Below are positions 1 to 6,636 of a DNA stretch of 11,434 nt, in pieces. A program made the position numbers and the translations under genes. The stretch comes from CAVPMN01 sp963706425. GTDB taxonomy: Bacteria; Actinomycetota; Acidimicrobiia; Acidimicrobiales; Acidimicrobilacustridaceae. Position 1 is the first letter of the stretch. Each line of letters begins with the position of its first letter. Where the stretch lies: the NCBI GenBank assembly GCA_963706425.1, contig CAVPMN010000015.1, positions 1 to 11,434 on the forward strand, read 5' to 3'. The notes under the pieces were generated by a model. It was not told where the DNA came from. It searched no databases and was given only the letters and a program-made list of their open reading frames with translations.

Positions 1-332
1 AACCCGGCACGCTCTTCGTGGCCGAGGACCCCGACAAGGCCTGGAGCGAGCTCGGCCCCTACCTGCTGCACGATGCCATGACCTACCACGCCTGGCAGAC
101 CGCCGACATCCGATCGTCGGTCAACTCGGGCGCGCAGACGGTCGACGAGCTGCGGGCAGAGGGCGTCTACCAGATCCTCACGCCCGACGAGTGTGTGGCC
201 CTGGCCGACCGACTCGGGCCGTTCGGCGCCTTCACCAACCATCCGTTGTGTGGGGGCACGCCCCCCGAGCTGGCCTGGCCGAGCCTCGAGCTGTTCGCCG
301 ACAAGGTCCTTCCCCGGCTCAACGCAGGCTGA
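1..332 (+). CDS. LLM-class flavin/F420-dependent oxidoreductase, C-terminal fragment
   Basis: The frame is open from the window edge (first full codon at 3) to a TGA at 330-332, giving about 109 C-terminal residues; the start lies outside the window. The text runs from a segment reading FVAEDPDKAWSELGPYLLHDA to a tail with HPLCGGTPPELAW and LFADKVLPRL. This is the usual C-terminal end of luciferase-like monooxygenase-superfamily oxidoreductases, TIM-barrel enzymes that use FMN or coenzyme F420. The cofactor-binding part is missing, so cofactor and substrate cannot be judged. The stop lies 4 nt before the GTG of the isochorismatase-like gene, so the two are probably co-transcribed. The GTG at 18 is only an internal codon. 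Family assignment rests on pattern recognition of the C-terminus. Confidence 0.8.
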   Translation, partial: PGTLFVAEDPDKAWSELGPYLLHDAMTYHAWQTADIRSSVNSGAQTVDELRAEGVYQILTPDECVALADRLGPFGAFTNHPLCGGTPPELAWPSLELFADKVLPRLNAG

Positions 333-336
333 CGGC

Positions 337-957
337 GTGCCCATCGACCTCGCCGCGCTGGTGGCCGTCGGCCACACCGCCCTCGTCACGCAGGAGTGCC
401 AGAACGGGGTGATCGGCACGCCTGCCGCGCTGCCCCAGCTGGCCGAGATCGCCCAGCGCGAGATGGTGCCCAACGCGGCCCGCCTGGCCGCGGCTGCTCG
501 CTCGGCGGGCGTGCCGGTGGTGCACTGCGTGGCGGCCCGACGCCCCGACGGTCAGGGCTCCAACCTCAACGCCCGACTGTTCGCCGGCATGTTGAAGACG
601 CCCGTGCCGCTCACGCCGGGCACCCCGGCGGTCGAGGTGGTGCCCGAGATCGGTGTGGCCGACTCTGACGTGGTGCTCACCCGCCTGCACGGTCTCGGCC
701 CGATGGGCGGCACCGACCTCGACGCCGTGCTGCGCAACCTGGGTGTCACCACCATCGTCGGCGTGGGCGTATCGGTGAACATCGGCATGCTCGACTTCGC
801 GTTCGACGCGGTGAACGCCGGCTACCAGATGGTCATGCCGCGCGACGCGGTGGCCGGCATCCCCGACGACTACGCGCGCGCCGTGCTCGACAACACCATC
901 TCGCTGGTGGCCACCCTGCCCACCACCGACGAGGTGCTCGCCGCCTGGTCGGCCTGA
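337..957 (+). CDS. Isochorismatase-fold (cysteine hydrolase-like) protein with altered catalytic triad
   Basis: This 206-residue protein has the Rossmann-like isochorismatase fold. It begins with a strand ending in ALVTQECQNG (15-24), has a middle region VVLTRLHGLGPMGGTDLD (112-129), then VGVGVSVNIGMLDFAFDA (141-158) and a strand with MVMPRDAV. In family hydrolases the catalytic Asp, Lys and Cys sit in these three segments. Here my alignment puts Glu20, Arg116 and Gly150 there. Gly at the Cys position is known from EntB/PhzD-type isochorismatases, but the Glu and Arg changes are additional. Function is therefore open: a hydrolase with different chemistry or a non-hydrolytic relative. I chose GTG 337 because it is 4 nt after the previous stop and the family's N-terminus begins just after it; upstream in-frame codons overlap the preceding gene. 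The ribosome-binding site is weak, suggesting translational coupling. Confidence 0.85.
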   Translation: MPIDLAALVAVGHTALVTQECQNGVIGTPAALPQLAEIAQREMVPNAARLAAAARSAGVPVVHCVAARRPDGQGSNLNARLFAGMLKTPVPLTPGTPAVEVVPEIGVADSDVVLTRLHGLGPMGGTDLDAVLRNLGVTTIVGVGVSVNIGMLDFAFDAVNAGYQMVMPRDAVAGIPDDYARAVLDNTISLVATLPTTDEVLAAWSA

Positions 958-980
958 TCGACTGGTCGACTGGTCGGGGG

Positions 981-1488
981 TCAGGCGGCTGGCGGTGATG
1001 AGCTCGCCGTCGACGCCGACGACGAACCACACGTCGTTGAACCCCTGCCCGTTTGTCTCGCCCGCCGCCGCATCACCGGCGAAGAGGTAGAGCGGATGGC
1101 CGTTGAAGACGATCTGGAACGTGCCGTCGGGCAGTTCGACCTGGTCGAAGAGCTCGATGTCGAGGGCGGCCGCCGGCTCGACGCTGTCGGACACAAAGGG
1201 CGGCCAGGTGGTGGCGCAGGCGTCGACGCAGGTGGGCGTGCCGTCGGTGTCGTTGGTGAACGCGTAGAGGGTCATGCCCGCCCCGTCGACGAGGATCTGC
1301 CCGAGTGGCGTGGTGGCCACCTCGATGCCGAGCGCGGGCGGCTCGGTGTCGTCGACCTCGTCCAGCACCTCGGCGGCGTCGTCGTCGCCGGTGTCGTCAT
1401 CGTCGCTGCACGCCGTGCCCACCAGCGCGAACGCCAGCAGCAGGACCAGCAACCACCGCAGCTGATGGAACATTTGGCGAGCACCCAT
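981..1488 (-). CDS. Secreted lipoprotein with COG4315/PF03640-type repeats; end probably frameshifted
   Basis: The start ATG (1488-1486, minus strand) follows a good GGAGG site about 6 nt upstream. Residues 10-26 are a hydrophobic signal segment ending VGTAC, so Cys27 is the likely lipidation site and the protein should be anchored outside the membrane. An acidic Asp/Glu linker (28-49) follows. Then come two copies of the short repeat of the 'secreted repeat' lipoprotein family: GQILVDGAGMTLYAF with a C-x3-C-x2-WPP motif (63-97), and a second copy with FNGHPLYLF and DVWFVV (124-157). The role of this family is not established. The frame does not stop after GELITA (161-166). It stays open to 319, antisense to the isochorismatase-like gene. 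A TGA one frame over at 983-981 would end the protein near residue 170, 23 nt from the convergent gene, so I set the end there and suspect a one-base indel. Confidence 0.75.
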
Positions 1489-1528
1489 GACGACCTCCGC
1501 TCCTCGTCGGTGCCTCACCGTAGCCAAA

Positions 1529-1545
1529 GCTGACGGACCGTCAGC
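1529..1545. promoter_or_regulatory. Perfect 17-bp palindrome, probable TetR-family operator
   Basis: The sequence GCTGACGGACCGTCAGC has 8-bp perfect arms around a single central base. It lies in the 78-bp spacer between the divergent lipoprotein start (1488) and the TetR-family start (1567), 21 nt before the latter. TetR regulators commonly bind such palindromes to control themselves and a divergent neighbour. That this site is bound by the adjacent regulator is inference from position and symmetry. Confidence 0.65.
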
Positions 1546-1566
1546 GCCGCGGACGCCGGGGGTAAC

Positions 1567-2667
1567 GTGGCCGCCGTGAGCGAACCCGCAGTCGACCTGG
1601 TCGACGACGCCGACACCGACGAGCTGCGGGCCGCCGACGGTCGGGTGCCCGGTCGGCGTGGGCGGGCCACCCGCCAGCGCCTGCTCGACCAGACCGCCGA
1701 CATGCTGAAGAGCAGCACCTACCGTGACCTCAAGGTCGTCGACATCGCTCGAGGGGCAGGCACCTCCCCGGCCACCTTCTACCAGTACTTCCCCGACGTC
1801 GAGGCGGCCATCCTGGTGCTGGCCGAGGAGATGTCGCAGGAGGGCAGCGCGCGGCTGAGCGGTCTCGTGCGCGACGGCAACTGGAAGGGCAAGGTCGCTT
1901 ACGACACGTCGATGAAGCTGGTCGACGGGGTCATGGTGTTCTGGGAGGAACATCGCTCGGTGATCCGGGTGGTCGACCTGGCCACCGATGAGGGCGACCA
2001 GCGGTTCCACAAGATCCGGGTGGCGCTGCTCAACCAGCTCACCAACGCGCTCGCCGAGGTGATCGACGGCGCGGCCAAGGCGGGCCGCCATCCGACCGAT
2101 CTCGACCCGATGGCCACGGCCGGTGTGCTGGTGTCGATGCTGGCCCACGTGGCCGCGCATCGCTACGGCTTCGAGTTCTGGGGCATCCGCACCGACGACC
2201 TGCAGCGCAGCATGGCGCGCATCGTCTTCACCACCATCACGGGACAGAAGCCTCCCGCCGACGCGTCAGCGCGCCCGCCGCCCGATCATGCACTACGGCA
2301 TCCTCCCTCCCTACCGCAGCGGTGTCGCGGCCGACCCCGCCTGGATGGTCGGGTTCGCGCGCCACGCCGAAGCGCTCGGCTTCGAATCGCTCTACACCGT
2401 CGAGCACGTGGTGGTCACGGCCGGCTACGAGGCGCGCTACCCCTACGCCGAGAGCGGCCGGATGCCGTTGCCCGACGAGTGCCCGATCCCCGACCCACTC
2501 GATCTATTGGCCTACCTGGCCGGCGTCACCGAGCGCCTGGTGCTGGCCACCGGCATCGTGGTGTTGCCGGAGCACCATCCGGTGCAGCTCGCCAAACGTC
2601 TCGCCACCATCGACGTTCTGTCGGGCGGACGCATGCGGCTCGGCATCGGCGTGGGTTGGATGCGTGA
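1567..2667 (+). CDS. TetR/AcrR-family transcriptional regulator, no stop at the expected end
   Basis: Residues 30-90 form a typical TetR DNA-binding domain: GRRGRATRQRLL, DIARGAGTSPATFYQYF (recognition helix about 65-75) and VEAAILVLAEEM. A helical ligand-binding region follows, with FWEEHRSVIRVVDLATDEGD and an end near FTTITGQKPPADA (about residue 232). The ligand is unknown. After that the frame runs on for 133 Arg/Pro-rich residues, which are the next gene read out of frame, and stops only at 2665-2667. The normal family length (about 200-235 residues) says the tail is not conserved protein. No frame has a stop between about 2225 and 2330, so one indel cannot restore a nearby end. Start GTG 1567 has a G-run upstream; GTG 1576 is an alternative. 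The palindrome just upstream suggests autoregulation. Confidence 0.8.
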   Translation: MAAVSEPAVDLVDDADTDELRAADGRVPGRRGRATRQRLLDQTADMLKSSTYRDLKVVDIARGAGTSPATFYQYFPDVEAAILVLAEEMSQEGSARLSGLVRDGNWKGKVAYDTSMKLVDGVMVFWEEHRSVIRVVDLATDEGDQRFHKIRVALLNQLTNALAEVIDGAAKAGRHPTDLDPMATAGVLVSMLAHVAAHRYGFEFWGIRTDDLQRSMARIVFTTITGQKPPADASARPPPDHALRHPPSLPQRCRGRPRLDGRVRAPRRSARLRIALHRRARGGHGRLRGALPLRRERPDAVARRVPDPRPTRSIGLPGRRHRAPGAGHRHRGVAGAPSGAARQTSRHHRRSVGRTHAARHRRGLDA

Positions 2668-3157
2668 AGAGCTCGAGGCGGTCGGTGTCGACTTCGACAC
2701 ACGAGGGGCGCGCACTGACGAGACCATCGCCGCCATGCGTGCGCTGTGGCGCGACGACGAAGCCTCGTTCGATGGTCGGTTCTTCAGATTCGAGCGGGCC
2801 ATCAGCCGGCCGCGACCCGTGCAGCCCGCAGGAGTGCCCATCCACATCGGTGGCCATTCCAAAGCCGCGGCTCGCCGAGCCGGACGGATGGGGGACGGGT
2901 TCCAACCGCTCGGCCTCGACGACGACACCCTGGTCGAGCGGCTCGAGCTCATGCGGGCCACCGCGATCGACGCCGGCCGCGATCCCGACGCCATCGAGCT
3001 CTCGCTCGGCGGGTTGCTCGACCTGGTCGGGCCCGATCAGGTGGCGCAGGCGGCCGATCGGGGAGCGGTGCGAATGGTGATCTCCACCCGGGAGGGCGAC
3101 CTGGCCACGGTGAAAGATCAGATGTCGGCGTTCGCCGATCGGGTCGGCCTGCGCTGA
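2288..3157 (+). CDS. LLM-class F420-dependent oxidoreductase (TIGR03619/Rv2161c-like)
   Basis: This 289-residue protein belongs to the luciferase-like TIM-barrel superfamily. It opens with MHYGILPPYRSG, then GFESLYTVEHVV (31-42), a YLAGVTERLVLATGIVVLP segment (76-94), SGGR (112-115) with GIGVGW (119-124), and VPIHIGGHSKAAARRAGRMG. The SGGR...G-x-G-x-GW pattern is that of the TIGR03619 group of probable F420-dependent enzymes. They carry out hydride transfer or oxygenation on unknown small molecules in actinobacteria. I took ATG 2288 because the family's conserved N-terminus begins exactly there. No clear ribosome-binding site precedes it, so translation may be coupled to the TetR gene, whose frame overlaps by 380 nt. 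The cofactor is inferred from family and not seen directly; FMN is the alternative. Confidence 0.88.
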   Translation: MHYGILPPYRSGVAADPAWMVGFARHAEALGFESLYTVEHVVVTAGYEARYPYAESGRMPLPDECPIPDPLDLLAYLAGVTERLVLATGIVVLPEHHPVQLAKRLATIDVLSGGRMRLGIGVGWMREELEAVGVDFDTRGARTDETIAAMRALWRDDEASFDGRFFRFERAISRPRPVQPAGVPIHIGGHSKAAARRAGRMGDGFQPLGLDDDTLVERLELMRATAIDAGRDPDAIELSLGGLLDLVGPDQVAQAADRGAVRMVISTREGDLATVKDQMSAFADRVGLR

Positions 3158-3195
3158 TCGCCCTCGCTGAGCAGGCGTCCCGAGTGCTAGAAAAC

Positions 3196-3209
3196 AAGAA
3201 CGCGTTCTA
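3196..3209. promoter_or_regulatory. KstR-like operator
   Basis: AAGAACGCGTTCTA contains a perfect 12-bp palindrome, AGAACGCGTTCT (3197-3208). It matches 13 of the 14 template positions of the published KstR recognition pattern TnnAACnnGTTnnA; only the first T is A here. KstR is the TetR-family repressor of sterol catabolism in mycobacteria and rhodococci, and related repressors use similar sites. CTAG occurs on both sides (3187-3190 and 3207-3210). Binding by a KstR-type regulator is inference; no kstR gene is in the window. Confidence 0.5.
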
Positions 3210-3214
3210 GTTCT

Positions 3215-3230
3215 GGCCGGGAGCCCGGCC
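3215..3230. repeat. GC-rich inverted repeat in the 5' leader
   Basis: GGCCGGGAGCCCGGCC has 7-bp perfect arms around AG, and as RNA would fold into a 6-bp stem with a GAGC loop. It sits between the KstR-like site and the ribosome-binding site of the oxidoreductase gene at 3253. It could be a second operator, a leader hairpin or chance in GC-rich DNA; there is no T-run that would mark a terminator. Confidence 0.35.
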
Positions 3231-3252
3231 GGCATCGACGAGGGGGACCACG

Positions 3253-4167
3253 GTGGCCGCGATCATCCCGCCAGGGAAGCTGGCCTACGGCATGCAGCTG
3301 CCGATCCAGTCGCAGAGCACTCGCTACGCGAAGGCGTGGGAGGCGAGCTGCGGCATCGACGAGTTGGCCGCCATCGCCCAGGCGTGTGACCGGGCCGGCT
3401 TCTTCTACGTGGCGGTGTGCGACCACGTCGCCATCCCCAAGCCGCACGACGAGGTGATGAGCACCACCTGGTGGGACACGCTCACCACCCTCGGCTACCT
3501 GGCGGCGGTGACCGAGCGCACGCACTTGATGAGTCACGTCTACGTGCTGCCCTATCGCCATCCGCTCATGACGGCCAAGGGCTTCCTCACCCTCGACGCC
3601 GTGTCGAAGGGGCGCGCCATCCTCGGAGTGGGCGCCGGCCATGTCGAGGACGAGTTCGACCTGCTGGGTGTCGACTTCGCCGGGCGGGGCAAGCTGCTCG
3701 ACGAGGCCCTCGAGGTGGTGCGGGCCGCGTTCACCGACGAGTACCCCGTCCACGACGGACCCACCTGGCCGGTGCGCGACGCAGGCCTGCGGCCGCGGCC
3801 CGTGCAAACCGACGGCCCGCCGATATGGGTGGGCGGCTCGTCGAAGCCGGCGCTGCGCCGGGCGGCTACCAAAGGCGACGGTTGGCTGCCGCAGGGCCCG
3901 CCCGAGATGGGTATGGCTGCCGCGATCGACTTCATCCGCGAGCAGCGCGCCGCCGCGTTGGGCGCCGACGTGCCCATCGACATCGGCGTCAACACCGGCC
4001 CGATCGATCTCACCAAGCCGCCCGAGAAGATCGCGTCGTTCCTGCGCAAGTTCGCCGCCATCGGCATCAACCAGCTGCAGGTGAGCTTCACCTCGTCGTC
4101 GGCCGACGACCTCTGCGACCAGATCAGTCGCTTCGGCAGCGAGGTCGCCCCGCTGCTCGACACCTGA
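3253..4167 (+). CDS. LLM-class flavin/F420-dependent oxidoreductase
   Basis: This 304-residue luciferase-superfamily protein shows LAYGMQLPIQS (10-20), AQACDRAGFFYVAVCDHVA (42-60), LGYLAAVTERTHLMSHVYVLP (80-100), SKGR (118-121) with GVGAGH (125-130), and PIWVGGSSKPALRRAA. The SKGR/GVGAGH pair corresponds to the SGGR/GVGxGW cofactor-site pattern of the TIGR03619-like group. It most likely reduces or oxidises a small organic substrate using F420 or FMN in the cytoplasm. GTG 3253 is supported by a strong GAGGGGG site and by the first family-like residues shortly after. It opens the gene run that continues to 10271, with the next SDR 41 nt downstream. It is clearly divergent from the oxidoreductase at 2288, so the two probably have different substrates. 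Confidence 0.88.
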   Translation: MAAIIPPGKLAYGMQLPIQSQSTRYAKAWEASCGIDELAAIAQACDRAGFFYVAVCDHVAIPKPHDEVMSTTWWDTLTTLGYLAAVTERTHLMSHVYVLPYRHPLMTAKGFLTLDAVSKGRAILGVGAGHVEDEFDLLGVDFAGRGKLLDEALEVVRAAFTDEYPVHDGPTWPVRDAGLRPRPVQTDGPPIWVGGSSKPALRRAATKGDGWLPQGPPEMGMAAAIDFIREQRAAALGADVPIDIGVNTGPIDLTKPPEKIASFLRKFAAIGINQLQVSFTSSSADDLCDQISRFGSEVAPLLDT

Positions 4168-4208
4168 CCACTGATCCCCACCGCCAGATCCCAACGGGAG
4201 GACTGTCA

Positions 4209-4988
4209 ATGTTGCTCGAAGGAAAGGTGGCCATCGTGTCGGGGCTCGGCCCGGGCATGGGACGCGACATCTCCCTCGCCCTGGCCACCCACGGCGCCGA
4301 CATCGTGATGGCCGCTCGCCGTGAGAAGCGCATGGCCAAGGTGGCTGCGGAGGTCGAGGCCCTGGGTCGACGGGCCGTGTGCGTGCCCACCGACATCACG
4401 TCGGTCGACGACTGCGAGCGACTGGCCCGCACGGCGCGCGACGAGATGGGGCGCGTCGACATCCTCGTGAACAACGCGTTCAGCGACGGCAACTTCAAGT
4501 CGTTCGTCGACTCCGACCTCGACGAGTGGCGGGCGACGTTCGATGTCAACTTCTGGGGCACGATGCAGCTCACCAAGGCAGTGGTTCCGTTCCTCACCGA
4601 GCAGGACGACAGCCGCATCGTGATGATCAACTCGATGTCGTCGCAGAGCATCGACGTGAACTTCGGCGCCTATGCAGCGTCGAAGTCGGCGCTCGCCACG
4701 GCCACCAAGACCTTGGCGCGCGAGCTGGGGCGCGACGGCGTGCGGGTGAACGGCATCCACCCCGGCTACATCTGGGGTGATTCGGTCGAGTGGTATCTCA
4801 ACCACCTCGCTGAGCAGAACGGCACCAGCTTCGACATCGAGTACGCCAAGGTCGCCGATCAGACCTGCCTCGGCTACATCGTCCCGTCGTCGGAGATCGC
4901 AGGCACGGTGGTGTTCCTCGCCTCGCCGCTGGCCAAGCCGGTGACCGGTCAGGCCATCTCGGTCAACGGCGGCGCGTGGCTGAGCTGA
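4209..4988 (+). CDS. SDR-family oxidoreductase
   Basis: This 259-residue classical-length short-chain dehydrogenase/reductase has a cofactor loop SGLGPGMG (11-18), a variant of TGxxxGxG. Arg37-Arg38 after the second strand favour NADP(H) over NAD(H). It has NNAF (88-91) where most members have NNAG, then Asn114, Ser142, and Tyr155 with Lys159 (YAASK), spaced as in the catalytic tetrad. The C-terminus GQAISVNGGAWLS is typical. It should interconvert an alcohol and a ketone or a related group; the substrate is unknown. Start ATG 4209 follows GGGAGGA by 7 nt. It lies 41 nt after the LLM gene and 30 nt before the exporter gene. The loop and NNAF variants mark a divergent subgroup, but all four catalytic residues are present. 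Confidence 0.9.
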   Translation: MLLEGKVAIVSGLGPGMGRDISLALATHGADIVMAARREKRMAKVAAEVEALGRRAVCVPTDITSVDDCERLARTARDEMGRVDILVNNAFSDGNFKSFVDSDLDEWRATFDVNFWGTMQLTKAVVPFLTEQDDSRIVMINSMSSQSIDVNFGAYAASKSALATATKTLARELGRDGVRVNGIHPGYIWGDSVEWYLNHLAEQNGTSFDIEYAKVADQTCLGYIVPSSEIAGTVVFLASPLAKPVTGQAISVNGGAWLS

Positions 4989-5018
4989 CCAGCACTGTCC
5001 GAGCACTACGCTCCCGCG

Positions 5019-6635
5019 ATGGACACGCCGAGCGCGACGCGCCAGCGCATGACGCTGGTCGCCACGGGTCTGGGCCTGTTCATGATCTTCCTCGACGCCA
5101 CCGTGGTGAACGTGGCGTTGCCCGACATCCAGCGCGAGTTCGACGTCGGCGAGCAGGGCCTGCAGTGGGTGGTCGCGGCCTACAGCCTCACCATGGGCAT
5201 GTTCATGATGTCGGCCGCCAGTCTTTCGGACACGCGAGGCCGACGCCGGGCCTACGTGTTCGGCATCGTGTTGTTCTGCGTGGCATCGGTGGCGTGTGGC
5301 CTGGCTCCCGATCTGTTGGCCCTCAACCTGGCGCGCGGCCTGCAGGGGGTGGGCGCCGCAACCGTCAACGTCGCCTCGCTCGCCCTCGTGAGCGCCGCCT
5401 TTCCCGATCCGGCGGCCAAGGCCCGGGCGATCGGTCTGTGGACCGGCATCGCCGCGGTGGGCCTCGCCATCGGCCCGACCCTCGGTGGCGTGCTCACCGA
5501 AGGGTTGGGATGGCGATCGATCTTCCTCATCAACGTGGTGGTCGGTGTACTCGCCGTTGTGCTGACGCAGATGTTCGTCGCCGAGTCGAAGGACCCGGCC
5601 GAGCGCGGCCTCGATCTTCCCGGCCAGATCCTCTTCATCGTCGGCATCGGCACGCTCACGTACGCGCTCATCGAAGGACCGCACACCGGGTGGTTGTCAC
5701 CGGTGATCGTCTCGCTGATGGTCATCTCGGTCGTGGTCGGTGTGCTGTTCGTGCGCACCGAGTTGCGCTCACACGACCCGATGATGGATGTGCGCCTGTT
5801 CGCCGATCGGGTCTACTCCGTGGCCCTCATCACGCTGTTCGCCGTGCTCTTCGGCATCTACGGGATGATGCTGGTGATCACCCAGTACTTCCAGAACGTC
5901 CAGGGCTACAGCCCTGAACGGGCCGGATTCCTCATGTTGGCGATGACGGTCCCCACCGTCATCTGCTCGCCGCTGGCCGGGCGCATCGCCGGTCGCATCG
6001 GCGGCCGCCGGCCCACCCTCATCGGCGTGAGCTTCCTCGTCGTCGGGCTCGGCGTGCTGGCTGCCGGGATCGGGGGCTGGCTCGGGTGGGTGCTGATCGG
6101 CTTGGCGCTGGCGGGCGTGGCGAGCGGCCTGGCGATCACCCCCGCCACCAGCGTGGCGATGAGCTCGGTGCCGGCCGATCGGTCAGGCATGGCGTCGGGC
6201 ATCATGAGCGCGCAGCGGGCGCTCGGCTCGACGGCGGGCTTCGCCATCATGGGCACCGTGCTTGCCCTCACCGTGTCGGCCGCGCTGCCCGACAAGTTCG
6301 AGCCGCTCATCGCCAATGCCACGGAGCGCACCGAGGCGGTCGACCAGGTGGTCGACGACGCCAACCCTCGGGCGGTAGCCGCGCTCATCGGACCGGGTCG
6401 TCCGCTGCCCGACGAGGTGAACCAAGAGCCGGCACTGGTGGAAGCGGCTGACGACGCGTTCGTCGCCGGCATGCGTGCCGCGCTGGGGGTGGGCGCCGCG
6501 GTGGCCCTCGCCGCTCTGATCGCCGGCTACGTCGTGTTCCCGAAGGGGCGCCGGAAGTCGACGGAAGAGGAGCTCGACGAAGCGGCCACGATCGAGGCCG
6601 ACGAGCTCGCGGGCGACTCTCGCGAGGTGATCTGA
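5019..6635 (+). CDS. MFS drug/metabolite exporter, DHA2 (EmrB/QacA) family
   Basis: This 538-residue membrane protein has the 14-helix layout expected of DHA2 proton antiporters. It has MIFLDATVVNVALPDIQ in the first helix with Asp26, motif A as SDTRGRRRAY (70-79), and antiporter motif C in GLAIGPTLGGVLTEGLGW (148-165). A repeated motif A-like loop, GRIAGRIGGRRPT, marks the second half. A soluble loop (about 425-480) precedes the last helix, and the acidic tail is cytoplasmic. The protein should export a drug-like or lipophilic compound using the proton gradient. Inside an oxidoreductase cluster it may remove a product or toxic intermediate; this is inference. ATG 5019 has no obvious ribosome-binding site but fits the family's N-terminus. 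The next ATG lies one nucleotide after its stop. Confidence 0.92.
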   Translation: MDTPSATRQRMTLVATGLGLFMIFLDATVVNVALPDIQREFDVGEQGLQWVVAAYSLTMGMFMMSAASLSDTRGRRRAYVFGIVLFCVASVACGLAPDLLALNLARGLQGVGAATVNVASLALVSAAFPDPAAKARAIGLWTGIAAVGLAIGPTLGGVLTEGLGWRSIFLINVVVGVLAVVLTQMFVAESKDPAERGLDLPGQILFIVGIGTLTYALIEGPHTGWLSPVIVSLMVISVVVGVLFVRTELRSHDPMMDVRLFADRVYSVALITLFAVLFGIYGMMLVITQYFQNVQGYSPERAGFLMLAMTVPTVICSPLAGRIAGRIGGRRPTLIGVSFLVVGLGVLAAGIGGWLGWVLIGLALAGVASGLAITPATSVAMSSVPADRSGMASGIMSAQRALGSTAGFAIMGTVLALTVSAALPDKFEPLIANATERTEAVDQVVDDANPRAVAALIGPGRPLPDEVNQEPALVEAADDAFVAGMRAALGVGAAVALAALIAGYVVFPKGRRKSTEEELDEAATIEADELAGDSREVI

Positions 6636-6636
6636 C

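Larger units (their letters stand above)
3158..3252 (+). promoter_or_regulatory. Promoter region of the oxidoreductase-exporter cluster
   Basis: This 95-nt spacer is the only sizeable gap inside the plus-strand gene run. It contains an AT-richer patch (3187-3212) with a KstR-like palindrome, a GC-rich inverted repeat (3215-3230) and a purine-rich ribosome-binding site (GAGGGGG, 3240-3246) 6 nt before the GTG at 3253. I could not name -35 or -10 boxes with confidence. The layout suggests that the transcript for the downstream genes starts here under repressor control. Confidence 0.55.

Noticed and set aside
193..336. N-terminal extension of the isochorismatase-like protein
   Set aside because: The extension overlaps the LLM gene in another frame and is not family-like; GTG 337 fits both spacing and homology.
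959..980. Tandem TCGACTGG copies between the convergent genes
   Set aside because: Only two 8-nt units, with no hairpin or T-run; too short to call a terminator or repeat family.
3417..4988. Apparent 523-residue protein fused upstream of the SDR
   Set aside because: The first 264 residues are the LLM gene read out of frame. The SDR has its own ribosome-binding site and ATG at 4209.
4206..5684. Long minus-strand open frame of 492 codons
   Set aside because: It lies antisense to the SDR and MFS genes, is His/Arg/Asp-rich without any recognisable domain, and is a typical shadow in GC-rich DNA.
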